Below are positions 34,493 to 48,800 of a stretch of DNA of 64,000 bases, piece by piece. Location of the stretch: contig VXAY01002481.1 in assembly GCA_013399855.1 (NCBI GenBank), positions 106,441-170,440 of the forward strand. Reading direction: 5' to 3'. A program made the position numbers and the translations under genes. Origin of the DNA: Oxyruncus cristatus. Its lineage: Eukaryota; Chordata; Aves; Passeriformes; Cotingidae. The first letter of the stretch is position 1, and each line of letters opens with the position of its first letter. The notes below the pieces were generated by a model that searched no databases, was not told the DNA's origin, and worked only from the letters and a program-made list of their open reading frames with translations.

Positions 34493-36055
34493 CCGTTCCA
34501 GGGACTTGTGTGAATTTTTAGGATGGAGTGATACAAATTGATTCACTTTTCCCTGCCTCCCCTCACTGGGTCAGGAACAGCATCCCCCCCCCTTTGTCCA
34601 TTTTTTGGCCTGTAGTCAGAATTCACCACTGTGGAAGGCAAGAGTGTGGCAGGTGGTTCTTGGGATTATGTTGTTTTTAAAAGGGATGGGGGGGTATCAT
34701 GGTGGAAAAACCTGCTATGGCCAAAAGTTGTTCCGTGAGCCCTTTCTACTTGTGTACCTTCTGCTTCCTGTGGGTTTTCTTCAGCTTTGTTCCAGTGAGT
34801 GTTGGAAGCTCCTCAGGGAAGCTGACAGGAGTTTAGATGGTTTGGGTGCATTGGTTACAGCTCAATCTATGGATTTTTATGGTGCCCTGAGTAATTGATA
34901 ACTAATACAGCCTATTAAGGGGACACCCTGTGCAAGAGGAGACAGCTCTGGTTCCTGACTAGATTAATTCTCCACTGGATCAGTAGAAGAATCTAGATTA
35001 TCAACTTTGCTAATCACTGAAATAGTTGCATTTCAAAATAAATTGGAAATGAACTGTGTTTCAGCCCTCAGGGGTAGAAATGTTCGTGGTGCGCAGACCA
35101 CAGGAAGCAGAGGTTTCCTGCTCTAAATGTGTGTCCTTATTTCAATTGACTGCTTTCCATCCCAGGGCAGAGGGAGGGGAAAGAAAGGAAAATGGGGCGG
35201 TAGGACTGGAAGGGTTAACTGCAGAAGAAAGCAAAAACTGGTGCTTGAGTTGACACTTCTTCTCTTGACTGTCTTTTATAAAAAAACATGTGTGTGCAGA
35301 GAGGGAATAGATGGGGCTGAGGCTTCCAAGGGGGGAGAGGCTTCTGACCAAATTAGCTTTTGAGCTTCCTGACACTTCTCTCTGAAAGTGTTGTCAGGAG
35401 GTGTTACTCACTGTGGCTGAGAACTTTGCAAGATGAGTCTGCATATTTCCAACCAAAATACTCTGCTTTTTGTCTCTGGATCTCTGCATTAAATGTAAAA
35501 ATGTCAGATGATTTGTATTTCCTAATTTGAATAGGATGTTAAGCAAATAGTCTTTAGTACATTTTTCTTTGCTTTGATTCTGGTCTTGATGCAGGTGTGT
35601 TGGAAGGCTGACTTGGCCTAGAAATACCTTATTTTGGGTAGGTAAAGCTGTTGATAAATTCACTTTTCCATTGCACTTGCATGGAGGTAGAGCCAAGTTA
35701 AGGCGGTGAAATAACTTTCTAAGGAGTCATAGCATCCCTTGTAGTTTTAAGGAATGAAGAAAGGAACAGGTCCATTTAATCCTAAAGGTTTCTCTTCTAG
35801 GGGTCTGTATCCAATATGGAATTGCTCGTTGGAGCTGGATAATTAAGGCAGATGGGCTTTGCAGTGTGAGGATGGTGCTCAGCCATGGGCATCTCCATCC
35901 CAAAACCTGGCACAGTTATTTAAAGTACTGTGAACTCTAAGAGAGGACTTGGGGGTGGCAACAGGGGACTTTAAGGGAAAATCAAACTGGTCCTTAGAAT
36001 CCAAGTGCTCTGGAATAGCAGTGGAATAAAAGGAAGCAGTTCTAGTGCGTGTCAT

Positions 36056-36130
36056 CCCTGGCTGTGGCAGGGGTTTGGAATGAGATGATCTTGGAGGTCC
36101 CTTCCAACCCAAACCATCTGGATTTCTGTA
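36056..36130 (+). mobile_element. CR1 LINE 3' end fragment
   Basis: A short sense copy: GGCTGTGGCAGGGGTTTGGA, then GATGATCTTGGAGGTCCCTT, then CCAACCCAAACCATCTGGAT. Confidence 0.88.
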
Positions 36131-36494
36131 GTATTGGTAAATACAGTTCTAGTGGGTAAAAATAACATTCAGTATTGATCACTGTTTCCCTTAAGGCTTA
36201 ACAAAAGTAATATTTAGGAGCTGTTGATTTATTACCGTTGCTGAACTTTTTGTTTTAGTGAAAAAAGTCCCAGAGAGAAGGTTTAGCAAGAACATGAAAT
36301 CTGTGGTGTTCAGGGATGACAGGACGTGGCAGGGAAGGTTCCTTGCTCTAAGTTGGATTTTAAGCCTGGTGCTAACGTCTGGTTCTAAAAGCTGAGCATT
36401 TTTAGGTACCATTGTTGTAGGATTTTTTTGTTGTAGTTGTTGTTTTCTCTCTGATGAAAACTGGAGGCAAGGACTGCAGCGTCTCAGGGCTGTG

Positions 36495-36880
36495 CTTGCA
36501 GGCCTGTTCTGGACTAAAGCCGGAATTACTCCCTGCCAGCCCCATTGTGAGTCTGTCAGGTCTGTGGTGCTCGAGCTGGGAGGTGGAGGTGTGAACCTGC
36601 TGGGAGCAGCTGCTCTGCTGTGCCTTTCCACAGGGAATGATCCCTGCGGGCAGGACAGCCTGGCTGCCCCGAGGAACAGGGGCTGGGACGGAGGGGTTTG
36701 CTGTAAATGGCTGTCAGGGCGGGTATTGTGCGGGGAGGGACCTGTGCCCGCAGTGTTGGGAGAGACGGAGCTTTCTCTGGGACAGCGCTCTGGTTTAATG
36801 TATAAATGTGCTAAAGCAGCAGCATTACGTACGCTAAACATTTAGATATTTCTAATGCTGTTGTTGAAGAAATAGTCCAG
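36495..36880. repeat. Intron 1 duplication, copy B (CpG-depleted)
   Basis: The partner of copy A at 25.89-26.43 kb, in the same orientation and about 10.6 kb downstream. It preserves the shared block order listed there but is moderately GC-rich, with many former CpGs apparently decayed. A 117-codon open frame here is probably incidental. Confidence 0.45.
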
Positions 36881-38280
36881 TCAGAGCTGTGTTTGTTTGG
36901 AATTTTTTGGTCATACTAATGAGAAAGGTCTGGATGTGCTTTTCAAGGAATTAGTGGGCAATAACTCTTTGACAGGTGCTCCTTTTTATCCCCATAGAAG
37001 CACATTCTGTTTGCTGTTGGCACTGGTTCCTCTAAAGCTCCTTTATTTTGTGTGAGACCTCTGGAGCTGCCCTACTGCAGGACAAAGTGCAAGTTTAAAA
37101 TGTGATCTGTATTTCAAAACCATAAGAAAAGGTGAAAACTAGACCAAAAGGTGTATTGGTATAGCAGGTAATAAATCTGTCTGTGAAAACATTTTCTCAG
37201 GTTAATGAAGCCATTTAAGTAGACCGACTTTCATATAAAAATCTTCAGAGTTTGTTTAAACAGAATTGTTTCAGGAGTTTAAATTTGTATTTTCTTTGTG
37301 TCACATTCAGCACAAAGATTTGAGGGGTTTTCCCCAAATTTTAAAATTTACGTAGTTCTGTCTGCCTGTTCTGGAGCTGTGCTGTTTGAGCAGTGACAAC
37401 AGCACTGTTGAAAGCTGGAATTTCTGTTTGAAAGCTGTGTTATGCTTGAAAGCTTTTTATAGTGAAGCCAGTGCTAACACCTATTGTCACATTCGCCTTG
37501 GGAGCTCTTTGTGTTCTTACTACAGTGCTATAACAACTGAGAAAATCTGAATTACTCATCGGGCTGTGGAGCCAAAAGGTGTTTAGAGTTTTGGTTTCTG
37601 TGTCTTTCACTGCTTTTACTGAAAGTTAAACCTTATTTACCTAATTTTATAATGCTCTTCACTGTGACTCTGCTGTCTCAAAACTTGGCAGAGTTATTGA
37701 GGAACCCTAAATCAACCAGTGGGTTGGCAGAGTGGCTGAAAGCTCTGGTTGTCGGGGAGAAGGAACTGCCCGTGGTACTTCTGGCAAAGTGGAGTTACTA
37801 CATCGTGGGAACAGGCTACTGGGGAACCTGGAGGTTCTCGGGACACGGGCATGGAAAACAGCAGCTCTGTGGTGTTGACTGTTGGAAGGGAGCTCTGGGG
37901 ACATCAGTTGAAAGCAGCTCAGTAACGAAACAAATGTTCTTTAGGTGAATTACTCAGCGCTGCAAAGCTCTCCAAGACACATTGTAATGGTGGAGTGACA
38001 GATTTACTCAGTGTGTAGTAACTCCAGCAGATCACAGCAACTCTTGGATTGCATGCTTGTCTTGATTCTAATAGCATTCCCTTGGGAGCCTGATGCATTG
38101 ATTTAGTGTTGCTTCATCTGCTGCAGGAGATTCCCGAAGCTGCTCTTCCACTCACTGATTGTTACATTCCAATTCTGCAGAAACTGCATTATTCGCGTTT
38201 CTGCAAATCTTAATATTTAAGAGAGGATGATTTATTAAATATCATTTGCATATTTTCAAAGATGTGTTTTCCTTCACTAC

Positions 38281-38300
38281 CCTTTTTTTTTTTTTTTTAA
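38281..38300. repeat. Poly-T tract
   Basis: An uninterrupted run of about 17 T within intron 1; a second interrupted T tract lies at 38496-38528. Confidence 0.85.
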
Positions 38301-39653
38301 ATACCGTTCTGTAGAATTACAGGGGAAGAAATCCTGGTTTGGGGAGAATTTCCCAAGTGTGTAGCAGTGTCTGAGTGCCAGACTGCCATGGGTGCCAGCC
38401 TGCACTGGAGCGTGGTGTCAGTCCTGGCCTCTTGGAGTGTTAAGTTGTGCCAGAGCAGGATACAGACTAGCAAACCCTTTCTCCCCACCCGCCTTTTTTT
38501 GGGTTGGGTTTTTTTTTTCCTTTTTTTCCCCCAGCACTTACTGGGGTGGGAATGACTAGAGGATAACCTGCAGCCCCTGGAACAGGCAGGGTAAGGTTGC
38601 ATAGAGCTGAGCTTCTATTTCAAGCTGATGTTCTGCTGTGCCATCCTCCCTCCCCTCAAATTTTGGGGAAGAACAGTGAAAGTCTCATTCTCCTCTCAGG
38701 CTCCTCCTTCCACGAGTAGTTTGAGCTAGTAGCTCACCAAGTAGTTTGCTTGATGTTATATTTGATTTATGTGCGTGGAAAATTTGGTGCATAACTTTTC
38801 CAAAGGGCTGTGTGGATTTAAGGTCTTGCCCTGTGAGGAATCCCGCCCTTCCTCTTCACTGGACACACAGAAGCCATTTGGAGTCTTGACATGAGGTGCT
38901 TTTGGAATGGTTTAAGTTGAACGTGAGTATTCATGAAAAGCCTTTTAGGAGAGGAGTTACAGGTTGGCTCTGACTTGCGGCAGTAGATGGGTTTCACTGA
39001 GTTAACTGATAAAATTATGTGTGAAAAAATCTTTGTGAAACACTACATTTATTGTGATCTTTATTTGACTTCAGGAGATTCTGTGGAGTTAGTGATTTCT
39101 GTCCCATAAGAATAAAATGAGGTGATACCTGTTCAGGGAGTCCCTGCTTTTCAGGTGTTATTCTGTGAGAACTTCTAAAGAAAACAGCCCAGTAAGGATT
39201 GCTGGGTAGACAGGAATGATGAAATTTGCTATCCTTTTGACTTCATAATCCTTTAAAGGCCTGATCTTGCATATGTTTTCTTTCTGGGAGGTTTGGGTGG
39301 GTTTGGCTTTTACCAGCCCTAATTTTCTATCACTGTGTCATTTGAATGTTTGCCTTTTTCCCAGTCTGGTGGAAGGTGTTGTCTGAACAAAGGGTTCTCT
39401 TCATCCATTTGTGTTCTGCTCCTGCACTCACTGCACCTCAGATTCCCATCAGTCAGGAACCCCAGGGAACACTAAATGATGGAGAGAAGTCCTGGGAGGT
39501 GCTGCTGTCCTCTAAAATCCAGCAGAGTCTCAACTCCATTATCTGGGTGTCCTGTAGAACACCAGGAATGCAGTAGGAGGAACACCCTATCTTTGTATGG
39601 ACTTCACCACACTGAAAGCTAAATAAACAAACCCTTGTGTTTCCCTCTTGCAG

Positions 39654-39813
39654 GAACATCATTTGCAACGGGCTATCTCAGCACAGCAAGTCTTCAGAGA
39701 AAAGAAGGAGAGCATGGTTATCCCAGTCCCCGAGGCCGAGAGCAATGTCAACTACTACAACCGTCTGTACAAAGGAGAGTTCAAACAACCAAAGCAGTTC
39801 ATTCACATCCAGC
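39654..39813 (+). CDS. EPC2: EPC2 exon 2
   Basis: 160 bp in phase 0 at the start, ending one base into a codon. It encodes EHHLQRAISAQQVFREKKES through GEFKQPKQFIHIQ, inferred residues 52-104, inside the EPcA domain. The acceptor is CTTGCAG and the donor GTAAGT. The in-frame ATG at 39648 is intronic and should not be taken as a start. Confidence 0.97.
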
Positions 39814-42800
39814 GTAAGTTACAAAACATTGGGCTTGTTGTGTCTGCCTGTCCCCCCTAGTTTAACCTCAGTGACCTTCAGGCAGGCTGAGCACAGGGTT
39901 GCTATAAAATTAAGACTCACAAATCCAAGGGGGATTTATGTATGTAAATTCCAGTATCATCTCAAGTTCGGGAAGGATTTAGGGTGAATGTGAGGGTTTT
40001 CCTGCTGTGTTTGTTTTGGGCTCTGTGCTGATACTGTATGTCCATGTACAGCCTTATCCTGTCTGCTGGGCTTCCAGGATTGTTGATGCAGCCTTTCTTC
40101 TTGTGTTTTTTCCTTCCTAATCCTGAGAAGGAATAGCTGGACTAGCCTGGCTGCCTCCTAAGTGCTTATACTGATGCAGGGAGTGGAAGAGAGGTTGTTT
40201 TGCTCGAGTCTGCAATTCCTGTCAACTCCAAGGTTCTATATAAATGGAGACCAGTAAAACAGAAGAGTTTTTATCGTGAAATCACCCTTCATTCTGCTGC
40301 TCCTCATAAAGTTCCTGCAGGTCAGGGCAGCTGTGCCAGCTCTGGAGTTGAAGCTGTACCCTGTAGCTTGGATCTGTTCTGGCCTGTGGGGGACAGTTAT
40401 TTTTCCCGGAGTTTGGATAGAAGTGAAGAATTCCCTTTAAGCAGGGAACTCTGAGCTTATTTTACAGCTGAAATGAAGCATCATTCTGTATGAGTTTAGC
40501 TTGCTATGTCTTAAAAGATCGAATTAATGTAAACTTGTGTTACATTAATCCAGCAACCACTTTTTTGGTTGATGTTCTGCTGACAAGTGACACACTCTCA
40601 TAGTTCAGTTGTTCCTTGGCACACAAATCCTGTTTGTACTTTGCAGCATGTGGTTCAGGGGATTGTTTTGATCCTTGGACTCCTGCCAGGAGTTGTCTTT
40701 GTAGCAAAACTTTGGATTCAATTATTGCATCCTTGCATCATTTCCCACCAGCACGGTGAAGTGTCCAATTTATTCCATGTATTTACAAAATAGGAGATTT
40801 TTGGAAATAATGTACTCAGAGTCCTCTGGGATACAGTAGAGACCACATTGGTGATGTGAGAAATGAGGTAAAGGTAATTAATTATTTCTCTCCTTAACAG
40901 AAGAAGCAAACCTGCACGAAAGGCAGGGTGAATTAACTGAAATGAAGCTGCTGATTGAGGAATGTGGATTATTCTGTTCTTTGTTGCACATTGCCAGAAA
41001 CACTGTGAATACTGTTAATAAACATGTCTAAAAGTGTTAAATGTATTACACCAAAATGTTCTTTGTCTTGTTGAGACTCTCAGTCTTTCTGGACAGAATT
41101 ACAGAAGGTATTTGAGCTGAAGATAAATATCAGATCCTCCTCCAAGATAATTTTTCCCACAGATGCTGGTTAGAGTAGGTGTGGTACAAGGCAGTTTTAT
41201 GCTGCATGAACTGCTTAGAAATTCTGCTTTAATGCTAAAAGCACAAAAAGCCACAATACCCACTTTGGCCAGGGAAATTATGTAAACTGATGTCAAATGC
41301 CAAGAGGCCACATACTCTAATCCATCCCTACTTCTGCTTATTTCTGGCAAGTTACGTTTTGCTGTTCATCTGGTAGCCCAAGATTTGAATATTTTTTTGC
41401 ATTCTTTTATTTAGATCAGTGGTTCAAAGCCGAGAAAAATTAATTTCTTTGTAAAGCCTGGAATCTGTGATTTGTGATTAAGCCTGGTTGGCCTCAGTAG
41501 CTCAGCTCAGTTGAGCTGAATGTAAAGCAGAAGCCTTTGAACTATTCTAATTATTCCAGCATGCTTAATAATTTTCCAAGAATGCTTGTAACTGCAGTAA
41601 CATGGAGATGGATTGTAAGTTATTGACATGTAGGGTGAGTTCGAACACTTGTACCTTGCTAGAATTACAGCTAAGGGGGTGTAAGAAAATAAGTGTCACT
41701 CATGGAAACAATAAAACAATCTTCAGTAAGGTGTGTGTGGGATGAACTCCAGACACCCTTAAAAAGGTGAACTTTGTGGCAGAAGGTTATCTTTTATTTT
41801 TTGGTGAGGTGAGCCTCTGTATTTATCAGTTTCCAAGGCATCATTGCTGATGTTGGCACAGGCAGGGTGGAAGGAACGTGGCTTGCTGGGGAGGGAATAA
41901 GGAAACTGCTTCTTTCAGTGGTGACTTGTGCCTGTGGCAGCTTAAAATGCGTGTGGAACCACAGCCTAATTTGGTTAGCTAAATGAAATTAGTTCATTTA
42001 GTTGAGCTAAACCCAATTCAGTGTAACTTAACTGAAAAACAAATTGCATTTGTGTAAGTTGGTATAAACTCTGTTCCTGAGGGAGCTCCAGTAAACAAAA
42101 GCAAGTCCCTGTGGCAGGTGCTGCTGTCAGGAGTGGCTGGAGGGGCAGAGGGCGTGAACTGGGAGGTTGGGTTTGCAACAACAGTCAGCAAACGAGCATG
42201 TCCTGGCATTCCTAGAGGAAACTCTGTCCTTGTAGGAAACTGTGTGCCTTGTAGAAACGTGGAGTGTGGAGAAATGCAGATGTTGTGGAGGAGGAAGGCT
42301 GGATTCATCAGTCAGTCACAGGAATCTCCCAGGAGCTGGCAGGATCTGTGTAACTGGCAGACTGGCTGTGGGACTGACCAGTAGCAGCTCACCTGGAACA
42401 GGGACTGGTCCCTCAGCAGTTCTTGCAGCTCCAGCTGTTCCCGTGGCACAGGCAGGAACAAGGGGATGATGGATGATCCCATAAAACCACCCGAGTCTTG
42501 TGATGGCTTTTGTAGGCAGTGAGCAGCCACAGCTCCAGGGTGAAAAATGGCTTTTCCTGGAGCAGGTACAGGTCACTCAGTGCTTGGGGAAAGAAGAAAA
42601 CGTGACTGAGGATGTCACTGGAAGTGTGCTTTGAGGAGCAGTGGTAGATGAACTCCAGGGAAGGAGGACGCTTCCATGGGTGTCCAGAGCTCTGACAACC
42701 CAACTTGGGGTTGATTAACTCCAGAGGAGGAGTGGTAGCCTTACATTTCCTTAGGGTCTTACAGTTCCAGAGGCTGCTGAGACTTTGTGCCCATCTTGTC

Positions 42801-45800
42801 TGCACGGGAACAGGTGGGATCAGGTACTGCTTCCATCACTTCAGTGCCATTAACCTGCAGCCTCCCTGCAAACCCCCTCTGGGTTACACTGGTAACTACA
42901 GGTCCTGACAAACAGCAAGACAACATTGCTGACAATAGGAAAGCGTTGCTGGAAGGCTGGAAAAGTAGGGGGTGTGACAAGGGCTGCTGCTGTTCTCACA
43001 GTAAGGAGGGGGTTTGTTTAAGGAAATGAGACTGGATTTGTTTTATGTGTGGTGCTCCTGGCAAGTACATGTTGGATACCTTTTATCTTGTCCTCTTGAT
43101 AGTTTGTCAAAATACTGAGCAGAGAGAGGGAGGGACCTTCCTGCTTCCAGCTGAGGTGCACATGGTGTCCCTGTAGGTGCTGGCAGTGGAGGAGCCTGCC
43201 TTCCCTCTTGGAGGTGGAGATCTCACCTTCCCACCACTCATATTCATAATGTGTTCCTGGGGATGGTTTGTCTTTTAAGATGCTTTTTGATGGAATAGTT
43301 GGGCTTTTCCTGTTGTTTTAACTGGTCTTAGTGTCTCCTGTTTGCCTCTCACTTGACCAAATGTTGGTCTCATTTTGTTCTGGAAGGTGGTTCAGGAAAG
43401 TGGATGGTTCAAGACCTTTCAGTGACTTTTCCCACTGGAATGAGGGCAAGTTTGCTGGCAGTGCTCACAGTCTGTGTGAGCAGCACCACATTCTCTCTGC
43501 CACAGGAATCCTCGTGCTCACTGATACTCTGCCTCAGAAAAACTCATTCGAAACATTTTGTACACAGGGGATTGATTATCTGCTGACAGGTAATGGGTTG
43601 ACATCTTTCTGGTGTAAGACCAACATCTGTCTGAGGGCAAACAAGCAGTGCCTTTTCTAGACTTGAATGGGTTTCTGTGCTTTCCCACATCATCTCTGAG
43701 AATAAAACACCTGGTTTTTGGAGTAGAGACACCTGCATTTAGAGACACCACATTTTAGGAGAGCTCTCCTAAAATAATGGGAATATCAGGTCTATAAAAT
43801 TCTGGCCATCTCCCTCGAGCAGAGTTTTGGATGTGATTTCCCAGTGCACATGTGGGCTGTAGGAGTTTTGTGGGCTCTGGGGGTGGTTTGGGGGCAGCAG
43901 AAACTGCTGCAGTTTCCTTCCTGGTGGAAGTGACAGCTTATGTTCTAAGAGGTTGTGGAAATACAAATTGTAGGAGAGTGGAAGTTGGTACCAGCCATCA
44001 TTCCCCAGGAGAAGTGTGAGCTGCTGAGGCTGGACTTGCCTGGGAGGGCTCTGAGGAGCTTTGCAACTCCAGTAACAGGTGGAGTCATGTCCTCAGTCCA
44101 CATTTAAAAAGGACCCCACAGCAGAGGCTGGAGCAGTGCTCCCAGGAGCTGAAGATGATCCATAAAACCTGGTTTTGTTGCGCCCAGCACTGGTTTTTGG
44201 CAGGCACTTCAGTGCTATTTGGCTGTTGAGCTCCCTGAACAGGGTGGTGTGGCAGTCACCCAGGTACCATAACAATCCCTCTTCTCTCAAGTGCAAAATC
44301 CTGCCTGCTGATGTTTTTAGTTCTGTTTTACAGAACTAGCAGTTTAACAAAAAGTTCTGGGTCGGTTTTCTCTCCAGGTTTTTGATTCCTACCACTGGAG
44401 AGGCGGGATCTGATGTTCTAAGCTGCAGTTTAAGTCTAATATCCAGTTAATCGTTGGAGAGCTGTGGGTCACATGCCCAGTGACCGTGTCTTAAATAAAC
44501 TTGCCAAGCGACTTGTATTATTGAATGAATAAAATTAATAGTTCTACTTAATACATAGTTACAGCCCATTATTATTAAATTATTCTCAAATAAACTGTTA
44601 TGGTGTGTTTACAGTGTGTGTGAAAGCAGAGAACACTCTGACCAGGTGATGTCAGAGTTGGTACCGCTGGGCAGGGTCTCCTCTGAGGTACCAGGTTGAG
44701 CTGAAGATGGTGAGGAGCTGCTGTTTAACTGCATCTGGCTGAGTTTTCATGCATAACCAAACAGATGAAGACTGGTTTAGCTCATTTATTGCATTGTGTT
44801 ACAAAGAGGGTGGTCTTGGGCTGGGCTGAGACGTGGGAAGAATTACCTGACCAGCTTATCACCTGACCTTGGGAGAGAAAATGCTGTAATTTGCTTTAAA
44901 GATGTGTTTTAGTGGTTTTCTTTTGCTCCTGGTCTTCCAGGTTTTTGTTTTAAGGTTCAGCTCAGTCGCAGAGGCTTTGTGAAGTCAGTGCTCTGGTAAA
45001 GCCATGGGTTCAAAGCATAACGATAAGATAGTGCTGTTTGTCTAATGAGAAGGGAATATATTTCAGCAGACATTCCCTGCTCTCAATACTGTAACGTGCT
45101 GATTGAATTGTTGGGAGGGTTGTAGCTGGTGTGTCACCTCCTAAAGGTGCAATTAGGTGCAATTAATGTTTCCTAGTAAGAATTCTTACTGTCATATTCT
45201 GTGTTTGTATTTATTGTAAAAGAGTTTTGCTGAAAAGTTGGGAGCAATACTGGAGAGTGGAGGAATAGTCAGGCTCCACATCTAGAGCCGACTTCAGTCT
45301 GTTAAATATTTTGAGGCTCTGGGTTTGTTGAGCAACTTAAAAATGGGCAGCTGAAATTATACTGGAACTTGAGTGTAAGTGCTTTTACCAAGTCTGGAAT
45401 TTGATTGAAAATGATCTGAATCGTTAATAATCTTATTCTAAAGGAACTGTATAATAACAGCATTAAGAAGCATCTTTGCCTTTGTTTTGCAAAGATACAT
45501 TGAAGTTTCTCTGCCTCTGGTCATTTTTCAAACTAAAGGTTTTTCCTGTCACCCCTTCAAGCCACTTAAAATGAAACTCCTTGGATTCCCTTCGTATTGG
45601 AAGTCAGAGACAACTTCGAAGTGCTGCCTGTTACATGGGGGAAACTTGTTAGCCTAAGGAAAAGAGTGTTCAGGCAGAGATGTGCAAGTCTGGAGTTTTA
45701 TCAGTCAATTTTGATGGACGTTTCTGTGTCTCCAGAGTGTGTTATTTCCCAAACATTTCAGTTCTTGCTGTGTGTATTTTTATTTCAGCCTTTAATCTGG

Positions 45801-48800
45801 ACAATGAGCAGCCAGATTACGATATGGACTCTGAGGATGAAACCCTACTGAACAGGCTGAACAGGAAGATGGAAATCAAGCCACTGCAGTTCGAAATAAT
45901 GGTTGACAGACTCGAAAAGGCCAGTTCTAGTCAGGTATTGTGGGAAGAAATCACTGAGTTCTGTTGGTTGTTCTGGTAGGTGGGTTCTGGGTGGGTGTTT
46001 TGTGTTCTACCCCCAGGATAAGTGTGTAGGAGGCTGCCACGTGCACAGCAATCCCATGGCTGTCTTACTGTCATATTGGCAATATTAGTAATCTAGACAA
46101 AACAAGGTGGGGAGGGAGCTTTTGGGGGCTGACTGGGGAGAGTTGCTTTTAGATTTTAATTCCTGACCACAGCATGTTAGAGAGGACAGCTTACAACTTG
46201 TTTTATACCCTGGTGGTGTGCAAGAAGCTTGTGGAGATCAGGGAGTGAATAGATTTGGCTATAAACACGTGAGATCTGAATCCTTTGTTTCACCTGTTTC
46301 TGTGGGCATTGGCTGCGGGTGATTTTTGGAAGATTAGAAACTCCAAAAGCCCAGGGAGTGAACCAACCATTTGTTCAGGTTGGGCCCTTGCAGTTCCTGC
46401 TGCTCAGAAGGGCACCAGTGTCCAAGTCAGATCCTGAGGGGTTCCAAGAGAGCAGTGTCTGGAGAAGGGTCTTAAAGCCCAAAATATTACTCCAAATCTA
46501 CAGCTGAGGGAACAGTTTGTGAAAGGCAAGTTTGAAACAGGTGGAGTTATTTCTCCACAGCTCTGCCTCAGTTCCTTAACACGATTTAGTTCAGTGCTGT
46601 GTGTCAAGAGGCCAAAATGTCGGGTTTTTTACACCTTGGGGCAACTTGAACAAGGGAGATCTTTGCTTTTAATAAGGTAAAGATTTCTTACTATGCTAAG
46701 AAAGTAGGATGTGAAGGAAAAAATTAGGGAATAGGTTAGATGATACTTGTTGAACATGTACTTGGATCTCTTAGAGCTTTGATATAAACACCCCTGTTTT
46801 GGCTTTCAGTTCAAGCCATTCTGGTTATCACTTCTCAAGGTTAATACTCATCCTCCTTATGCTGGTTTCACCTTGCATTGCTGGAGCACTAAAGTTAAAT
46901 TTAAGAATGGAAAGATGCTTTTCAAAATTAAAATGTTACAAGAGTATCGAATTTTCTCTGTAGATAAAAGCAACCCTCACAGGTTACTGGAGCCTGGGAA
47001 GAAGCAGCTTTGCTGCCTGGCAGATTCCCTCCCCACATGGGGTTACACTGCTCTCACATCCCACTTGGGGCTTCCTCACCATTCCCAGTTCCCAAGCCTT
47101 CCCTCTGAAATATTAAAGGATGCTGGTGGGAATGCCTTCCCCGCCAAGGAGGGGGCTCCAGACGTTCCTCTTGTGCATTCTGATAACCTCGTTTAAGCAG
47201 GGAGTAGAAGGGACTCTGCATCTGCAAGCAAAAACAACCACACAGGGGCAGTTTATTTTTTTTTGTGTTGATTTATTTTTTTAAGCGGTATGTTAATGGA
47301 AAAAAGGGAACAAAGGACAAACAAAACTGAAATTATTTTTAAGCGGTATTTTTCTCCTGTCTTTTAAAAACAGTTCAGTGTTTTTCTAATTCTACTGTAG
47401 ATTGCAGTGGTTTTATTCTCCTCTGGCAGGAATTAACACATAATAGCAGTGGTTGGATTAGGATATCTTTATTTTTTTGCTTATTCTAAGATTTTAGTTT
47501 GACATGTTGCAAAAGTGCAAACTGAAGTTGTTCAGTTGATATTTTTCAAGTTATGGGGAAGATGAAGTGCAGCCTGAATTCTGCTCTAATTAATACTAGA
47601 GATATTATTTTCTTTTTATTTAATGAATGGGTTTAATGATATGAACATGTTAAACTAATGTACTAGTTAGTCAGTGATGGGGTTTGCATTTATTTTGAGT
47701 CTAATTTCCATATAAAAAGCTGAACATAAAAATAAAAGTTCTTTAAATTACCTCTGTACAACTGCCTCCTACTGAAATAACTTGCCCAAGAACTGAACAA
47801 CTTTGGGCTGTAATAAACAGGGATGGTCATAATCCTTTCCCATCACAAAGTAAACATTTGGGGGGGGGGAAATTAAAAAGTAAGTTCACTTCAGAGTCTG
47901 TTCTCTCTACAGTAAATTACCTTGTAGGGGAACCAACATTAAACTGCAAAGAATGATACATTAATAATGACTAAGTAAGAAACTTGGGGTTTTTTTAAAG
48001 AAAAAAACAGTCGGATTAAAGTGGTTCCTAAATCCTGATCTGCAAACTGTCGTGAGTTATTTATATCCTGTGCTTGTAGTCGTTTCAGGCAGTGTTTTCA
48101 GATTTCATGAAAGATGGATGAAGTTCTGGAGTATTGTAGGGAAGATGTGATGATGCTGGCTCAGAAAATTTGTGTAACTGAGGAAGAACAACTGGTGGCT
48201 GAAGTACTTCAATGTACAAGAATATTTTCAACTCTTGTGCTAGAAAATAATTAAGTTTACTCAGAGAGCGTACAAGAAGTGTGAGTGCGTGGTGGCTTCC
48301 CCTACACCCCCATCCCAATTGCACCTCTCCCATGTTCTCTGTAGCTTGTGACACTTCAGGAGGCGAAATTGCTGCTAAATGAGGACGACTACCTGATCAA
48401 GGCTGTCTATGACTACTGGGTGAGGAAGAGGAAGAACTGCCGGGGGCCTTCCCTCATCCCCCAGATCAAGCAGGAGAAGAGGGACGGCTCCACCAACAAC
48501 GACCCCTACGTGGCCTTCAGGAGGAGGACTGAGAAGATGCAGACCAGAAAGGTGACCTGGTTTGGATTTATCCCTTGGAATCCTGCAGGGAGAGGGAATC
48601 ATTTGGATCCCTGTCCAGGGGGCAGTTTGTGTCCTTTTTGCGGAGAGCGGAAACTCAGAGCAGTGTCTGTAGCGGTTGTGGGACTTACTGGATTACAAAC
48701 TTCCCTTTCTGGGAGAAAAAGGGGAAACAACGTTCCACTTGCCACGCAGTGAATAGTTCAGGTTTCGTATTTGTAGCATGAAGTGATTTGAACCAGGAAA

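Larger units (their letters stand above)
26336..39653 (+). other. EPC2: EPC2 intron 1
   Basis: About 13 kb of intron between the gap and coding exon 2, ending in a CCCTCTTGCAG acceptor. It contains three CR1 fragments, a TAA-rich repeat, a CA microsatellite and copy B of an internal duplication. The longest open frames (for example 32869-33345) are no longer than expected by chance over this length. No nested gene or RNA gene was recognised. Confidence 0.8.

Noticed and set aside
42100..44330. Possible old LTR or other transposon in EPC2 intron 2
   Set aside because: Clustered open frames and GC-richer sequence are visible, but no terminal repeats, target-site duplication or recognisable domain was found.
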